Positions 42,160 to 52,179 of a DNA stretch of 64,000 nt are shown piece after piece. Both the position numbers and the translations under genes were made by a program. Every line of letters begins with the position of its first letter. Position 1 is the first letter of the stretch. Origin of the DNA: Paenibacillus mucilaginosus 3016 (lineage in GTDB: Bacteria > Bacillota > Bacilli > Paenibacillales > NBRC-103111); contig NC_016935.1 in NCBI RefSeq assembly GCF_000250655.1, positions 1,196,001-1,260,000 on the forward strand, in the 5' to 3' direction. Below the pieces are notes generated by a model. The model made no database searches, was not told where the DNA came from, and was given only the letters and a program-made list of their open reading frames with translations.

Positions 42160-43266
42160 TTACTGCGGTTTGGACGGCTCGCTGTAGGCCAGCGCCTTGG
42201 ATCCGAGCACTTGTGTGCTCCGGGTGCGGCCAGCGCGCCATTTGTCCGCGAGCTCCTGGAGCGTGCCGACAATGCCTTTGGGGAAAAAGAGCGTCACGAC
42301 GACAAACAGCGCGCCCATCAGGAACGGCCAGAACTCGGGATACGCTTCGCTGAACGTCGTCTTCGCGGCGTTCGTGATGACGGTGCCGATGATGGCCCCG
42401 ATGACGGTGGCCCGGCCGCCGATGGCGACCCACAGCACCATCTCGATCGACGGCACGATGCCCATCTGGGCGGGGGAGATGATCCCTTCCTGCAGGACGA
42501 ACAAGATGCCGGCTATGCCGGCGAGCCCGGCGGATACGCAGTAGATGAACACTTTATAGGCTACCGGGTTGTAGCCGATGAAGCGGACACGGTTCTCCGC
42601 GTCGCGCACGGCAACCGGAATTTTGCCCAGCCGGCTCGAAGCGAGCCAGAGGGACAGCAGCAGGGTCAGGCCGACCGCTGCGATCGTGACGTAATAGAGC
42701 ATGAGCTTCACGGAAGGATCGCCGAGCTTCAGCCCCAGGAACGTATCGAAGTTCGTCAGCCCGTTCGTCCCGCCGGTGTAGCCCTGCTGTCCGACGAAGA
42801 GCGTGACGGTGATGATCACGAGCGCCTGGGACAGGATGGAGAAAAAGGTGCCGCGGATCCGGTTGCGGAACGTCAGGTAGCCGAGGACGAACGCGACGAT
42901 AACCGGAACGAGGACCGCGAGCAGCAGGGCCGCGCCGGCCGACTGGAACGGGGTCCAGAACCAGGGGAGCTGCTCCACGCCGCTCCACGACATGAAGTCG
43001 GGCAGGCCGTCCGGGGAGGCGGCGAGCTTCAGGTGCATCGCCATGCAGTAGGCGCCGAGTCCGAAGTAGACGCCGTGACCGAGGCTGAGGATGCCGGTAT
43101 ACCCCCAGATGAGATCGAGTCCCATGGCCAGCACGGCGAAGGCGAGGAACTTGCCGAGCAGGGAGAGCCGGAATTCGGACAACAGCATCGGAGCGAGCAG
43201 CATCAGGGCCAGCAGCACCAGGCTGAGAATGAGTTTGGTCTTGGTGCCGGAACTTTGCAGCATCAT
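42160..43266 (-). CDS. urtC: Urea ABC transporter permease UrtC
   Basis: A 368-aa LivM-type permease with about nine membrane helices. Typical segments are LIWGYTGILSLGHGVYFGLGAYCMAM, NGLTNFDTFLG, and the EAA-like RDAENRVRFIGYNPVAYKVF cytoplasmic loop. The order urtA-B-C-D-E and the neighbouring urease genes make urea the likely substrate. AAGGAG lies 9 nt before the first of two ATGs. 41 bp separate it from urtB. Confidence 0.95.
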   Translation of the reverse strand: MMLQSSGTKTKLILSLVLLALMLLAPMLLSEFRLSLLGKFLAFAVLAMGLDLIWGYTGILSLGHGVYFGLGAYCMAMHLKLAASPDGLPDFMSWSGVEQLPWFWTPFQSAGAALLLAVLVPVIVAFVLGYLTFRNRIRGTFFSILSQALVIITVTLFVGQQGYTGGTNGLTNFDTFLGLKLGDPSVKLMLYYVTIAAVGLTLLLSLWLASSRLGKIPVAVRDAENRVRFIGYNPVAYKVFIYCVSAGLAGIAGILFVLQEGIISPAQMGIVPSIEMVLWVAIGGRATVIGAIIGTVITNAAKTTFSEAYPEFWPFLMGALFVVVTLFFPKGIVGTLQELADKWRAGRTRSTQVLGSKALAYSEPSKPQ

Positions 43267-43307
43267 GAATCAGCACTCCTTCCTTTATCGAATGAGGGGT
43301 TCTTCAT

Positions 43308-44216
43308 CTAATCGAGGGCACGCGATTTCATCGTAACAAGGCCTGCCGGACGCCATTGAAGGAAGGCAATGATCAGCGTGAAGACGATCACCTTGGCCAG
43401 CGTGGCGCTCGTCGTGTATTCGAAAGCGGTGCTGAGCACCCCGATCCCGAGCGCGCCGGCGACCGTGCCGATCAGCTTGCCGACGCCGCCGAGCACGACG
43501 ACCATGAACGCGTCGACGATGTAATAGGTGCCGATCGAGGGACCGATCGGGCCGAGCAGCGTCAAGGCGCAGCCGGCGATGCCGGCCATCCCGGAGCCGA
43601 GCGCGAAGCCGAGTGCGTCGACGCGGCCGGTGGAGATGCCGAGGCAGGCGGCCATGCCGCGGTTCTGCATCACGGCCTGCATGCTGCGTCCGCCGCGCGT
43701 ATGGTAGAGGTAGAGATAGATCGCGGTGATGCAGAAGATGACCAGCGCGATGATGAACAGCCGCTTATACGGCAGGGTCAGCTCGGCGGTGATCGCGAGC
43801 CCTCCCTCAAGCCATTCGGGCGCCTTCACGGCGACGTTCGGCGCACCGAAGATCGTGCGTGCCAGCTGCTGCAGCACCAGGGAGACGCCCCAGGTGGCGA
43901 GCAGGCTGTCGAGCGGCCGCCCGTAGAGGAAGCGGATCAGTGTCTTTTCGAGCAGCCAGCCGATGGCGGCGGCCACGAGGAAGGCCACCAGCAGCGAGAG
44001 GGCGAAATAGTAGCCGAACGCCGAAGCGGGCAGCATTTTTTGGAAGAGCCCCTGAATCATATAGGTCATGTAGGCGCCGATCATGATGAACTCGCCGTGC
44101 GCCATGTTGATCACGTTCATCAGGCCGAAGGTGATGGCAAGGCCCAGTGCGATCAAGAGCAGGATCGAGCTCAGCGAGATGCCATTGAACAGCTGGAGCA
44201 GAAGCAGGCTCATCAT
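43308..44216 (-). CDS. urtB: Urea ABC transporter permease UrtB
   Basis: A LivH-type permease of about 302 aa with eight or so membrane helices. Marks include NVINMAHGEFIMIGAYMTY near residue 35, LATWGVSLVLQQLARTIFG, and the cytoplasmic QNRGMAACLGIS loop. Start candidates are the ATGs at 44216 and 44213 and a TTG at 44219, with AAGGAGG just upstream; 44216 or 44213 give usable spacing. 144 bp lie between it and urtA. Confidence 0.94.
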   Translation of the reverse strand: MMSLLLLQLFNGISLSSILLLIALGLAITFGLMNVINMAHGEFIMIGAYMTYMIQGLFQKMLPASAFGYYFALSLLVAFLVAAAIGWLLEKTLIRFLYGRPLDSLLATWGVSLVLQQLARTIFGAPNVAVKAPEWLEGGLAITAELTLPYKRLFIIALVIFCITAIYLYLYHTRGGRSMQAVMQNRGMAACLGISTGRVDALGFALGSGMAGIAGCALTLLGPIGPSIGTYYIVDAFMVVVLGGVGKLIGTVAGALGIGVLSTAFEYTTSATLAKVIVFTLIIAFLQWRPAGLVTMKSRALD

Positions 44217-44360
44217 CAATGCCTCCTTAAGTAATCGAATCGATCCCCTCAGCAGAGGGGGGAAAACCGAGGGACTGCCCGGAGGCAGCCCCTGATCTCT
44301 CTTTACATAGCGGCTTTTGCTGCTGGCGGATCGTTTTTGCCCGGGGGCAAACCGTTACTT

Positions 44361-45628
44361 CTACTTCTTGGTGACTTCAGCGCCCCAAGGGTAGGTCTTC
44401 AGGAACGGATCCGGCTTCACCGGCTGCCCGGAATTCCATACTTCCTTGAACTGGCCGTCGGCCTGGACCTCACCGATGCGGACCGTTTTGTACACGTGCT
44501 GGTTCTCGCCGTCGATCTTGACCTTGCCGCCCGGCGCGTTCCATTCAATGCCCTTCGCCGCTTCCTTCACCTTGTCGACCTCGAAGGAGCCGGCCTTCTT
44601 GACCGCTTCCGCCCACAGGTAGACGCCGAAGTAGCCTGCTTCGATCGGATCGTCGGTGACGCGGTCCTTGCCGTACTTGGCCTTGTAGGCCTCAACGAAC
44701 TTCTTGTTCTCCGGCGTGTCGGTCGTCTGGAAGTAGTTCCAGGCTGCGTAGTGGCCTTCGAGCACGGAAGCGCCGATGCCGCGGATTTCTTCCTCGGCCA
44801 CCGATACGGAGAGGGTCGTGAGATCCTTGGAGGTGATTCCCGCGTCCTTCAGCTGCTTGAAGAACGCCACGTTGCTGTCGCCGTTCAGCGTGTTGAACAC
44901 GACGTCCGGCTTCTCCTTCTTGATCTTCGAAATGATCGTATTGTAATCCGTGTGGCCGAGCGGCGTGTATTCTTCGGCAATCAGCGTGCCGCCTTCGGCC
45001 TTCAGCTGTTCTTTGATAATCTTGTTCGCCGTTCTCGGGAAGACGTAATCGGAGCCCAGGAGGAAGAACTTCTTACCCTTATTCTGGAGCAGCCAGGAGA
45101 CGGCCGGAACGATCTGCTGGTTGGTCGTCGCGCCGGTGTAGAAGATGTTCGGCGAAGATTCCAGACCTTCATACTGCACCGGGTGAAAAAGAGGCCCTTG
45201 TTCTGCTCGACCACCGGGAGGACCGCCTTGCGGCTTGCGGACGTCCAGCCGCCGAAGATGACCACGGCTTTATCCTTCTGCAGCAGCTTCTTCGTCTTCT
45301 CGGCGAAGGTCGGCCAGTCCGAAGCGCCGTCCTCGACGATGGGCTTGAGCTGCTTGCCGAGCACGCCGCCCGCCTTGTTGATTTCCTCGATCGCCATGAG
45401 TGTGGCGTCACGCACGGATACCTCACTGATGGACATCGTTCCGGTCAGGGAGTGAAGCACGCCGACGGGTACGGTGTCTCCGCCTGCGGCAGCCGCGTCC
45501 GTCCTGGTTTCGGCAGCCGTGCCGGAACCGGTGGTGGCGGCAGGCTTGGTGGCGCAGCCGGCCAGCATGGCCGAGAGCGACAAGCTGACGGCCAGTAGTG
45601 CGGTGAGTCCTCTTTTTCTAGGTTTCAT
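44361..45628 (-). pseudogene. urtA: Urea ABC transporter substrate-binding lipoprotein UrtA, one frameshift
   Basis: Two overlapping frames together encode one UrtA. The 5' frame gives a lipoprotein signal ([11 protein letters not shown], lipid-modified Cys) and [15 protein letters not shown] through EQNKGLFF. The 3' frame resumes with [19 protein letters not shown] and runs to the end (44361). The break lies at a run of five A (45186-45190 on the plus strand). One more base there would restore [11 protein letters not shown]. So the gene is either broken or a base was lost in sequencing. Start 45628 has GGGGGAG 8 nt upstream. The protein captures urea outside the membrane. Confidence 0.92.
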
Positions 45629-45720
45629 CGATTCCACTCCCCCATATTGTTTGGTGTCTCCATGTGAAGTCGCATGCCGTGATGTGGAAAACTTAGGAAG
45701 CCCTGCTTTTCACATGCCCT

Positions 45721-45749
45721 ACTATAGGCGAATGAAACCTATGTGTCAA
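45721..45749 (-). promoter_or_regulatory. SigA promoter of urtA
   Basis: Minus strand: perfect TTGACA (45744-45749), a 17-bp spacer and TATAGT (45721-45726, 5/6). The -35 lies inside the GlnR/TnrA box, so a bound regulator would block RNA polymerase. Confidence 0.78.
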
Positions 45750-45760
45750 TATAGTTGACA
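45744..45760. promoter_or_regulatory. Perfect GlnR/TnrA box 1 (urt side)
   Basis: TGTCAATATAGTTGACA fits TGTNA-N7-TNACA exactly and has fully complementary arms. It covers the urtA -35, suggesting repression by GlnR when nitrogen is plentiful. Confidence 0.85.
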
Positions 45761-45868
45761 CAAATTGTTTGTGATTCGTGAAATGCGGAATTTTGTTGTT
45801 CTTATTGAAATATGAACGGGGTGGATTACCAGAATACGGGATAAAAACGGATTTTATTCATTTTTTCG

Positions 45869-45885
45869 TGTAATAAAAAATTACA
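45869..45885. promoter_or_regulatory. Perfect GlnR/TnrA box 2 (ure side)
   Basis: TGTAATAAAAAATTACA fits TGTNA-N7-TNACA exactly. Its centre is about 51 bp upstream of the predicted ureA start site, the usual place for TnrA activation. Confidence 0.85.
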
Positions 45886-45892
45886 TAAAAGG

Positions 45893-45921
45893 TTTACAGC
45901 GTTGAGAATCGCGAATATAAT
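45893..45921 (+). promoter_or_regulatory. SigA promoter of the urease operon
   Basis: TTTACA (45893-45898), a 17-bp spacer and perfect TATAAT (45916-45921). Start site near 45928, 69 bp before ureA. Confidence 0.82.
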
Positions 45922-45996
45922 AGGGTTATTGAAACGTGAATATTCGTGTTTGAGATGGAAAACCCACGGAAGAAAACGAAGAGGCGGAGGTCTGAC

Positions 45997-46335
45997 ATGT
46001 ACCTGACAGAGAGGGAGAAGGAGAAGCTGTTGATCACGGTGGCTGCCGATCTCGCCCGCCGCCGGCTGGCGCGGGGTGTGAAGCTGAACTACCCGGAGAG
46101 CGTGGCTCTGATCACTTCGGAGATTATGGAAGGGGCCCGCGACGGCCGGACGGTGGCGGAGCTGATGCAGTTCGGTACGACGGTGCTTACTGCCGAGCAG
46201 GTGATGGAAGGCGTGCCGGAGATGATTCATGAAGTGCAGGTGGAAGCGACGTTTCCCGACGGGACGAAGCTTGTGACCGTGCATCAGCCGATCCGTGCTG
46301 CAGCGGCGGCAGGCAGCGGCACGGCTGTAGAATAA
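45997..46335 (+). CDS. ureA: Urease gamma subunit
   Basis: A 112-aa small subunit of nickel urease, which splits urea to ammonia and carbamate. Typical [20 protein letters not shown] start, [10 protein letters not shown] and [15 protein letters not shown] end. The ATG at 45997 follows GGAGGTCTGAC, while the frame extends upstream without a conserved sequence. First gene of the urease operon, after the TnrA-type promoter. 67 bp before ureB. Confidence 0.97.
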   Translation: MYLTEREKEKLLITVAADLARRRLARGVKLNYPESVALITSEIMEGARDGRTVAELMQFGTTVLTAEQVMEGVPEMIHEVQVEATFPDGTKLVTVHQPIRAAAAAGSGTAVE

Positions 46336-46402
46336 TGTATATGTCACTTTAGATAACATTAATACGATTCCGGGACTACCGGCACAGGAGGGAGCGGGCA
46401 CT

Positions 46403-46768
46403 ATGATTCCAGGAGAATACCGGGTAAGAGCAGGGAGCATTGAATTGAACGCAGGCAAGGAGAAGTCGGATCTCGTTATTGTGAATACGGGGGACCGTCC
46501 GGTTCAGGTAGGTTCACATTACCATTTATTTGAAACGAATCGGGCCCTGCAGTTCGACCGTTCGGAGGCGTTCGGCATGCGCCTCGACATTCCGGCGGGA
46601 ACGGCCGTCCGCTTCGAGCCGGGCGAGGAGAAGCCGGTGAAGCTGGTGGAGCTTGGGGGCGACCGGCTGTCCTACGGACTCAACAACCTCTCCAAAGGCA
46701 AGGTGCGCCGGGGGCAGCTCAGTGAGCCGGTCCGCATCCGGCTGACGGAATGGGAGGAGGGCATGTAG
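46403..46768 (+). CDS. ureB: Urease beta subunit
   Basis: A 121-aa subunit with the family start [29 protein letters not shown] and the [16 protein letters not shown] segment. CAGGAGGGAG precedes the ATG. Its stop abuts the ureC start. Together with UreA and UreC it forms the urease apoenzyme. Confidence 0.98.
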   Translation: MIPGEYRVRAGSIELNAGKEKSDLVIVNTGDRPVQVGSHYHLFETNRALQFDRSEAFGMRLDIPAGTAVRFEPGEEKPVKLVELGGDRLSYGLNNLSKGKVRRGQLSEPVRIRLTEWEEGM

Positions 46769-48502
46769 GTGGCACACATGGACCGCAAGGCCTATGCCCT
46801 TACTTTCGGGCCGACGACGGGAGACGCTGTCCGTCTTGCCGATACCGAGCTGTGGGCGGAGATCGAGGAAGACCGCACCGTCTACGGGGATGAGTGCAAA
46901 TTCGGCGGAGGCAAGGTCATTCGCGACGGGATGGGCCAATCCAGCCGGCATACCCGGGATCAAGGTGTGATCGACACCCTGATTACCAACGCGGTCATTA
47001 TTGACCATAGTGGAATTATCAAGGCGGACATCGGGATCAAGGACGGGGTGATCGTCGGGATCGGCAAGGCGGGCAATCCCGATATTATGGACGGCGTGGA
47101 CCCGAATATGGTGGTCGGCGCTTCAACCGAAGTCATTGCCGGGGAAGGCAAGATCATTACGGCCGGCGGGATCGACTCGCATATCCATTATATATGTCCG
47201 CAGCAGATCGAGACGGCGCTGTCCTCGGGAGTGACCACGATGATCGGCGGCGGTACGGGGCCGGCGGCCGGTACCAGCGCGACGACCTGCACGCCGGGAG
47301 CCTGGCACATGCGGCGCATGCTGGAGGCGGCCGAAGCGTTCCCGATGAATCTCGGCTTCACCGGCAAGGGGAATGCCGCGTTCCCGGGCCCGCTTGAGGA
47401 GCAGGTGGAAGCGGGGGCGATCGGCCTGAAGCTTCACGAAGACTGGGGGACGACGCCCGCTGCGATCGATACCTGCCTCGCGGTTGCTGACAAGTACGAC
47501 GTGCAGGTGGCCATCCATACGGACACGCTGAACGAATCCGGCTTCGTGGAAGATACGATCCGGGCGATCGGCGGCCGGACGATTCATACATATCATACGG
47601 AGGGGGCCGGAGGCGGGCATGCGCCGGACATTATCCGGATCGCCTCGGAGCTCAATGTGCTTCCTTCCTCGACGAATCCGACGCGTCCCTATACGGTCAA
47701 TACCGTAGAAGAACATCTCGACATGCTGATGGTCTGTCATCATCTCGACAGCCGGATTCCCGAGGACGTCGCCTTTGCGGATTCGCGGATCCGTCCGGAG
47801 ACGATCGCTGCGGAGGACATCCTGCACGATCTGGGCGTGTTCTCCATGATCTCTTCGGACTCCCAGGCGATGGGCCGGGTCGGTGAAGTGATCACGAGGA
47901 CGTGGCAGACGGCGGACAAGATGAAGAAGCAGCGCGGTTATCTGCCGGCTCCGGACGAGAGCCCGGAAGCGGCACACCCGGACAACGACAACTACCGGAT
48001 CAAACGGTATGTGGCCAAATATACGATCAACCCGGCGATCACCCATGGCGTGGCCCACTTGGTGGGATCCGTCGAGGTCGGCAAGCTGGCGGACCTCGTC
48101 GTATGGACCCCTGCCTTCTTTGGCGTCAAGCCCGACATGGTGCTCAAGGGAGGGATCATCGCGTTCGCCCAGATGGGCGATCCGAACGCCTCCATCCCCA
48201 CGCCGCAGCCGGTCTTCGGCCGCCCGATGTTCGGCGCCTTCGGCCGCGCGCTGAACCACTGCATTACCTTCGTGTCGCAGGCGGCTTACGACAAGGGAGT
48301 TCACCTCGAGCTAGGCCTGCAGAAGCGGATCGAGCCGGTGAAGGGCTGCCGGAGCGTCACGAAGAAGAATATGATCCATAACGGCGAAACCCCGTCGATC
48401 GAGGTGAACCCCGAAACCTATGAAGTGAAGGTGGACGGGAAGCCGGTTACCTGCGAGCCAGCCGACGTGCTGCCGATGGCACAGCGGTACTTTTTATTCT
48501 AA
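46769..48502 (+). CDS. ureC: Urease alpha (catalytic) subunit
   Basis: A 577-aa catalytic subunit. Nickel ligands and active-site residues are visible: the HxH of [13 protein letters not shown] near residue 137, the carbamylated Lys in [11 protein letters not shown] near 219, His in [15 protein letters not shown] near 249, His in [12 protein letters not shown] near 275, the flap [10 protein letters not shown] near 320 and the Asp in [12 protein letters not shown] near 363. The GTG at 46769 starts directly after the ureB stop with GGGAGGAGG upstream; an ATG at 46778 is possible. Full length, no lesions. Confidence 0.98.
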   Translation: MAHMDRKAYALTFGPTTGDAVRLADTELWAEIEEDRTVYGDECKFGGGKVIRDGMGQSSRHTRDQGVIDTLITNAVIIDHSGIIKADIGIKDGVIVGIGKAGNPDIMDGVDPNMVVGASTEVIAGEGKIITAGGIDSHIHYICPQQIETALSSGVTTMIGGGTGPAAGTSATTCTPGAWHMRRMLEAAEAFPMNLGFTGKGNAAFPGPLEEQVEAGAIGLKLHEDWGTTPAAIDTCLAVADKYDVQVAIHTDTLNESGFVEDTIRAIGGRTIHTYHTEGAGGGHAPDIIRIASELNVLPSSTNPTRPYTVNTVEEHLDMLMVCHHLDSRIPEDVAFADSRIRPETIAAEDILHDLGVFSMISSDSQAMGRVGEVITRTWQTADKMKKQRGYLPAPDESPEAAHPDNDNYRIKRYVAKYTINPAITHGVAHLVGSVEVGKLADLVVWTPAFFGVKPDMVLKGGIIAFAQMGDPNASIPTPQPVFGRPMFGAFGRALNHCITFVSQAAYDKGVHLELGLQKRIEPVKGCRSVTKKNMIHNGETPSIEVNPETYEVKVDGKPVTCEPADVLPMAQRYFLF

Positions 48503-48540
48503 TGGAAGAAGATCATGAAGAAGACAGAGGAGGCGGAGGC

Positions 48541-49244
48541 ATGGGGCATCACGAAGGCTTCTCCTGGCTGGCCTATACGCAGCTTCTGGATTCGGCGCTG
48601 CCCATCGGCGGCTTCTCGCACTCGTTCGGACTAGAGACGCTCGTGCAGGAAGAGCGGCTCGAGCGGCCGGAGCAGCTTCGGGAGTATATTGAAGCGATGC
48701 TGGTCCACAGCTGGGCTCCGGTCGATGCGTTGGCGGTTAAGGCCGTCTACCGGTATGTCCCCGAGCAGCGCTGGGAGGACCTGTGGCAGGTGGACTGCAC
48801 GCAGCATGTGCAGCGTTCGGCGAGCGAGACACGCGAAGGAGTGGCCAAGATGGGCCGGAGGCTGTATCAGCTCGCGAGGTCAGTATACCCGGACCTCGGC
48901 TGGGAACCCTTGGCCGGCGCGCTGGCGCGGAGGGAATGCATCGGCACGCACCCGCTCAATTCACGGCTGGCTCTCCTATGGGCTGGGCGTACCGCTGGCG
49001 CAGGCGGCCGAAGGGTACCTCGTACACCTGCACGATGACCTGCATCAACAGCGGCCTGAGGCTGATGTCGCTGGGGCAGACGGAAGGGCAGCGGCTGCTG
49101 GCCTCACTGCTTCCTTCCATCTCCGCCGCCTGGAAGGGGGCGGCGGAGCTCGATCCGCTCGAGGACGGCTATGCGAGCAATCCCCAAGCGGAGATTGCGA
49201 TGATGCGGCATGAGGGGCTGTATTCGCGGCTGTTCATGTCCTGA
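48541..49244 (+). pseudogene. ureF: Urease accessory protein UreF, two frameshifts
   Basis: UreF acts with UreD and UreG to load nickel into urease. The sequence follows three frames in turn: WLAYTQLLDSALPIGGFSHS to ECIGTHPL (frame of 48541); then IHGWLSYGLGVPLAQAAEGYL from about 48961; then TMTCINSGLRLMSLGQTEG to YSRLFMS from about 49030. Each switch equals one extra base: near 48959 (an A in CTCAATTC) and near 49022-49026 (a G in CTCGTAC). GAGGAGG supports the ATG at 48541; the ATG at 48502 overlaps the ureC stop. Truncated after about 165 residues unless these are sequencing errors. Confidence 0.9.
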
Positions 49245-49316
49245 CGATGGGTTGGAATTCATCTTGATTTAATTACTTACTAAATTATAAATAGGGATCC
49301 TAAGGAGGACTTCACT

Positions 49317-49979
49317 ATGTGCCAAGGCAGCAATCATCACCACCACGGTTGGGAAAAGCCGGAAGGTCGCCGGCTGGAGCGCCCGATGCGCATCGGGATC
49401 GGCGGACCGGTCGGCTCCGGGAAGACGGCTCTGGTGGAGCGTCTCGCCCGCAAGCTGAACGGCAAATACAGCATCGCGGTCATCACGAACGATATCTACA
49501 CGAAGGAAGACGCCAACATCCTGATCCGCTCCGAAGCGCTTCCGGCGGACCGGATTATCGGCGTGGAGACGGGCGGCTGCCCGCATACGGCCATCCGCGA
49601 AGACGCTTCGATGAATTTTGAAGCGATCGAAGAGCTCGAGGGACGCTTCAGCAGCCTCGACATCATCTTCATCGAGAGCGGCGGCGACAACCTCGCGGCA
49701 GCGTTCAGCCCCGAGCTCGTGGACCGCTTCATCTATATTATCGATGTGGCGCAGGGGGAGAAGATTCCCCGGAAGGGCGGTCCGGGCATCATGCGCTCCG
49801 ACATGCTCATCATCAACAAGATCGATCTGGCTCCGCACGTCGGCGCTTCCTTGAAGGTGATGGAAGAAGATACGGTGAAGATGAGGGGCAGCAAGCCGTT
49901 CGTATTCTCCAACCTGTTCGATGGCCAGGGACTGGATGACATCGTAAACTGGGTGGAACACGAATACAGTCATGCCTAA
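49317..49979 (+). CDS. ureG: Urease accessory GTPase UreG with His-rich N-terminus
   Basis: A 220-aa SIMIBI-class GTPase driving nickel insertion. The P-loop [13 protein letters not shown] is near residue 28, nickel-binding CPH in [13 protein letters not shown] near 87, [15 protein letters not shown] and the NKIDLAPHV nucleotide site follow. The N-terminus [14 protein letters not shown] adds a Cys and a four-His cluster, which may stand in for the missing nickel chaperone UreE. TAAGGAGG precedes the ATG. A 72-bp AT-rich gap separates it from ureF; it overlaps ureD by 8 bp. Confidence 0.96.
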   Translation: MCQGSNHHHHGWEKPEGRRLERPMRIGIGGPVGSGKTALVERLARKLNGKYSIAVITNDIYTKEDANILIRSEALPADRIIGVETGGCPHTAIREDASMNFEAIEELEGRFSSLDIIFIESGGDNLAAAFSPELVDRFIYIIDVAQGEKIPRKGGPGIMRSDMLIINKIDLAPHVGASLKVMEEDTVKMRGSKPFVFSNLFDGQGLDDIVNWVEHEYSHA

Positions 49980-50817
49980 GGTCACAGGCTCCGTCGACGC
50001 CGCGCTCTCGCGTGCGGGCGGAGCCACGCAGCTGCTCTCCCATGCCCAGTCGTATCCGCTGAAGATCGCCAAGACCTTCCCTTTCCCCGATGACCTGCTG
50101 GGGGTATACGTCATGGATGCTTCGCCGGGGATCATGGCAGGGGATACCTACGAGCTGCAGTGGCGTTTTGCGGAGGGAACCCGCGCCTACATTACCAACC
50201 AGTCCTATACGAAGGTGCACCCTTCCCGCACGGCGCCGGATGAAGCTTGGCGGCCAAGCGCCCAGGTCCAGCGGCTCACGCTCGAAGCCGGCAGCTATGT
50301 CGAGTACATGCCGGAGCCTCTGATGCTCTATGCCGAGGCCGCCTTCGATGCCGAGACCAGCGTCAGGATGGAGCCGGGCTCTGCGCTGTTCCTGAGTGAG
50401 ATCGTCTGTCCCGGCCGTCTGCACCGGGGCGAGTCTTTCCAGTATGAACGGTATGCCAGCCGGATGAGAGTGCATTACGGCGGGGAGCTGGTGTTCAGCG
50501 GACGGATGCGGGTGGAGCCGCGGGGGGCGGCTCCGGTGTCGGTCTCCCGGTGGGATGGGCACACGCACCTCGGGAGCCTGTATTTGTTCTCGGACCGTCT
50601 GGCTGCCGACCATGCCGAAGAACTGCGCCTCCTTCTGGAGGAGAAGTTCTCCGGTGTGCCCGGGCTGTACTTCGGCAGCTCACTTACCTATAAGCACGGT
50701 CTTGCTGTACAAGTGCTCGGGCGGCGGGTGTACGAGATGCAGGAGGTGCTTGACTGCGCCTGGGGATTTCTCCGCCGCGCCGTCTTCGGGCTCGAGCCCC
50801 TGCGGGTGCCGAAGTGA
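49972..50817 (+). CDS. ureD: Urease accessory protein UreD (UreH)
   Basis: A 281-aa scaffold for nickel delivery. Family features: [41 protein letters not shown], and the [19 protein letters not shown] segment. It begins inside the last codons of ureG, implying coupling, and ends the operon. The gene order ureABC-F-G-D lacks ureE. A hairpin follows at 50879-50908. Confidence 0.95.
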   Translation: MPKVTGSVDAALSRAGGATQLLSHAQSYPLKIAKTFPFPDDLLGVYVMDASPGIMAGDTYELQWRFAEGTRAYITNQSYTKVHPSRTAPDEAWRPSAQVQRLTLEAGSYVEYMPEPLMLYAEAAFDAETSVRMEPGSALFLSEIVCPGRLHRGESFQYERYASRMRVHYGGELVFSGRMRVEPRGAAPVSVSRWDGHTHLGSLYLFSDRLAADHAEELRLLLEEKFSGVPGLYFGSSLTYKHGLAVQVLGRRVYEMQEVLDCAWGFLRRAVFGLEPLRVPK

Positions 50818-50878
50818 CGCGGATTCGTGCCTTATTCCGGCTCCCAACCGAGAACAAATGAATTGTCATGCGAGAGAG

Positions 50879-50908
50879 ACCGTCCGGGCAGCCGGGCGGT
50901 TTTGTTGC
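50879..50908 (+). terminator. Terminator of the urease operon
   Basis: ACCGTCCGG and CCGGGCGGT pair around GCAG, followed by TTTGTTGCATTTT. Confidence 0.78.
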
Positions 50909-51015
50909 ATTTTCAAAGAACCTGGATGCACCTCTTGGAAAAATAGAGGCTCTGTGTGCCCTTCGGATAAGAATCCCGACATATCGACAATATTTTGAAC
51001 AGCCCCCCTCCTTTG

Positions 51016-51044
51016 TTGTCAAACGTTGCCCCGGTTGATATTAT
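51016..51044 (+). promoter_or_regulatory. SigA promoter of ctaB
   Basis: TTGTCA (51016-51021), a 17-bp spacer and TATTAT (51039-51044); each hexamer matches 5 of 6 consensus bases. 92 bp before the TTG start of ctaB. Confidence 0.7.
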
Positions 51045-51135
51045 TAAGGGGATGTGCATGAAAAGAGTACTAAGGCTGAACGATTCCGACATACCTGTCT
51101 GATGATAGAAGCTTCACACAAGGAGGTAACACGAA

Positions 51136-52086
51136 TTGAAGGATCAAGCTAGCCTCGATCTGGGGATCGAGACGGCGGCCGCTGCATCGGACCCGGCGGC
51201 AGGCACTTCGGCCGGCTGGAGGGACTTCGTACAGCTTGCGAAGCCGGGAATTTTGTTCTCCAACTCGATGACCGCGTTCGGCGGATTCTGGGTGGCGTCG
51301 GCTTGGAAGATCGATTGGGTGACGATGATATTCGCGCTGCTCGGAACCGTGCTCGTTATGGCTTCCGGGTGCGTGCTTAATAACTATTTGGACCGCGACA
51401 TGGACAACAAGATGGAGCGGACGCAGAAGCGGGCGCTGGTGACGGGCACCATCTCTCCGCAAACCGTGCTCTGGTATGGATTTATCCTGGGCGTGCTGGG
51501 ACTGGCCACCTTGTGGTTCGGAGCCAACCCGATATCGGCGCTGCTCGGATTGATCGGATTGTTCCTCTACGTGTGGATTTATACCGCCTGGTTCAAGCGT
51601 ACTTCCGTATGGAGCACCTTCATGGGCAGCTTCTCCGGTGCGGTGCCTCCGATGATCGGTTACTGTGCGGTAACGCCGGAGCTCGACGCAGGGGCGTGGA
51701 TCCTGTTCGGCATCATGTTCCTGTGGCAGCCCCCGCACTTCTGGGCGCTGGGCATCCGCCGTATGGAAGAGTACCGCGCCGCCGGGTTTCCGCTGCTGCC
51801 GGTCGTCCGGGGCACCTACGTCACGAAGATGAGCATGATCCGCTACATCGTCCTGCTCGTTCCGGTGTCGATGCTGCTGTATGTTTATGAATATGTCAAT
51901 GTGTATTATTTCTTTGCCGCGGCGGCCATGGGTTTGTACTGGGCTTTCCTGTGCCTGAAGGGGTACAAAGTACAGGGAGAAGAAGAAGTACTGTGGGCGA
52001 AGAAGATGTTCATCTACTCCGTCAACTATCTCATGCTCCTGTTCATCATCATGATCGTCTGTACGACGAATGGCCCTCTCGGCTGA
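51136..52086 (+). CDS. ctaB: Protoheme IX farnesyltransferase (heme O synthase)
   Basis: A 316-aa integral membrane UbiA-family prenyltransferase that attaches a farnesyl group to heme B to make heme O for terminal oxidases. The first Asp-rich motif NNYLDRDMDNKMERT and the second-loop FLWQPPHFWALGIRRMEEYRAAGFPLLPVV are diagnostic. About nine membrane helices. It starts at TTG with a strong AAGGAGG. A hairpin (52124-52157) separates it from the SCO1 gene, so partial read-through would couple heme and copper assembly of cytochrome oxidase. Confidence 0.95.
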   Translation: MKDQASLDLGIETAAAASDPAAGTSAGWRDFVQLAKPGILFSNSMTAFGGFWVASAWKIDWVTMIFALLGTVLVMASGCVLNNYLDRDMDNKMERTQKRALVTGTISPQTVLWYGFILGVLGLATLWFGANPISALLGLIGLFLYVWIYTAWFKRTSVWSTFMGSFSGAVPPMIGYCAVTPELDAGAWILFGIMFLWQPPHFWALGIRRMEEYRAAGFPLLPVVRGTYVTKMSMIRYIVLLVPVSMLLYVYEYVNVYYFFAAAAMGLYWAFLCLKGYKVQGEEEVLWAKKMFIYSVNYLMLLFIIMIVCTTNGPLG

Positions 52087-52123
52087 GGAGAGGAGACCGT
52101 GCCTCAGTTTCATATAGAGTCAT

Positions 52124-52157
52124 AATCCCAAGGCCTAGTCCCTGGGATTTATTTTTT
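52124..52157 (+). terminator. Hairpin between ctaB and the SCO1 gene
   Basis: AATCCCA pairs with TGGGATT around an inner AGG/CCT, then TATTTTTT. It overlaps the region just before the next ribosome binding site. Confidence 0.75.
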
Positions 52158-52179
52158 GAAGAAGGGGAGTAACAAACAG

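Noticed and set aside
45002..45628. Two separate urtA-type genes
   Set aside because: The two frames join exactly at a one-base shift in the middle of a conserved UrtA segment, so it is one broken gene.
47123..48304. A 393-codon minus-strand frame inside ureC
   Set aside because: Shadow of the intact urease alpha gene.
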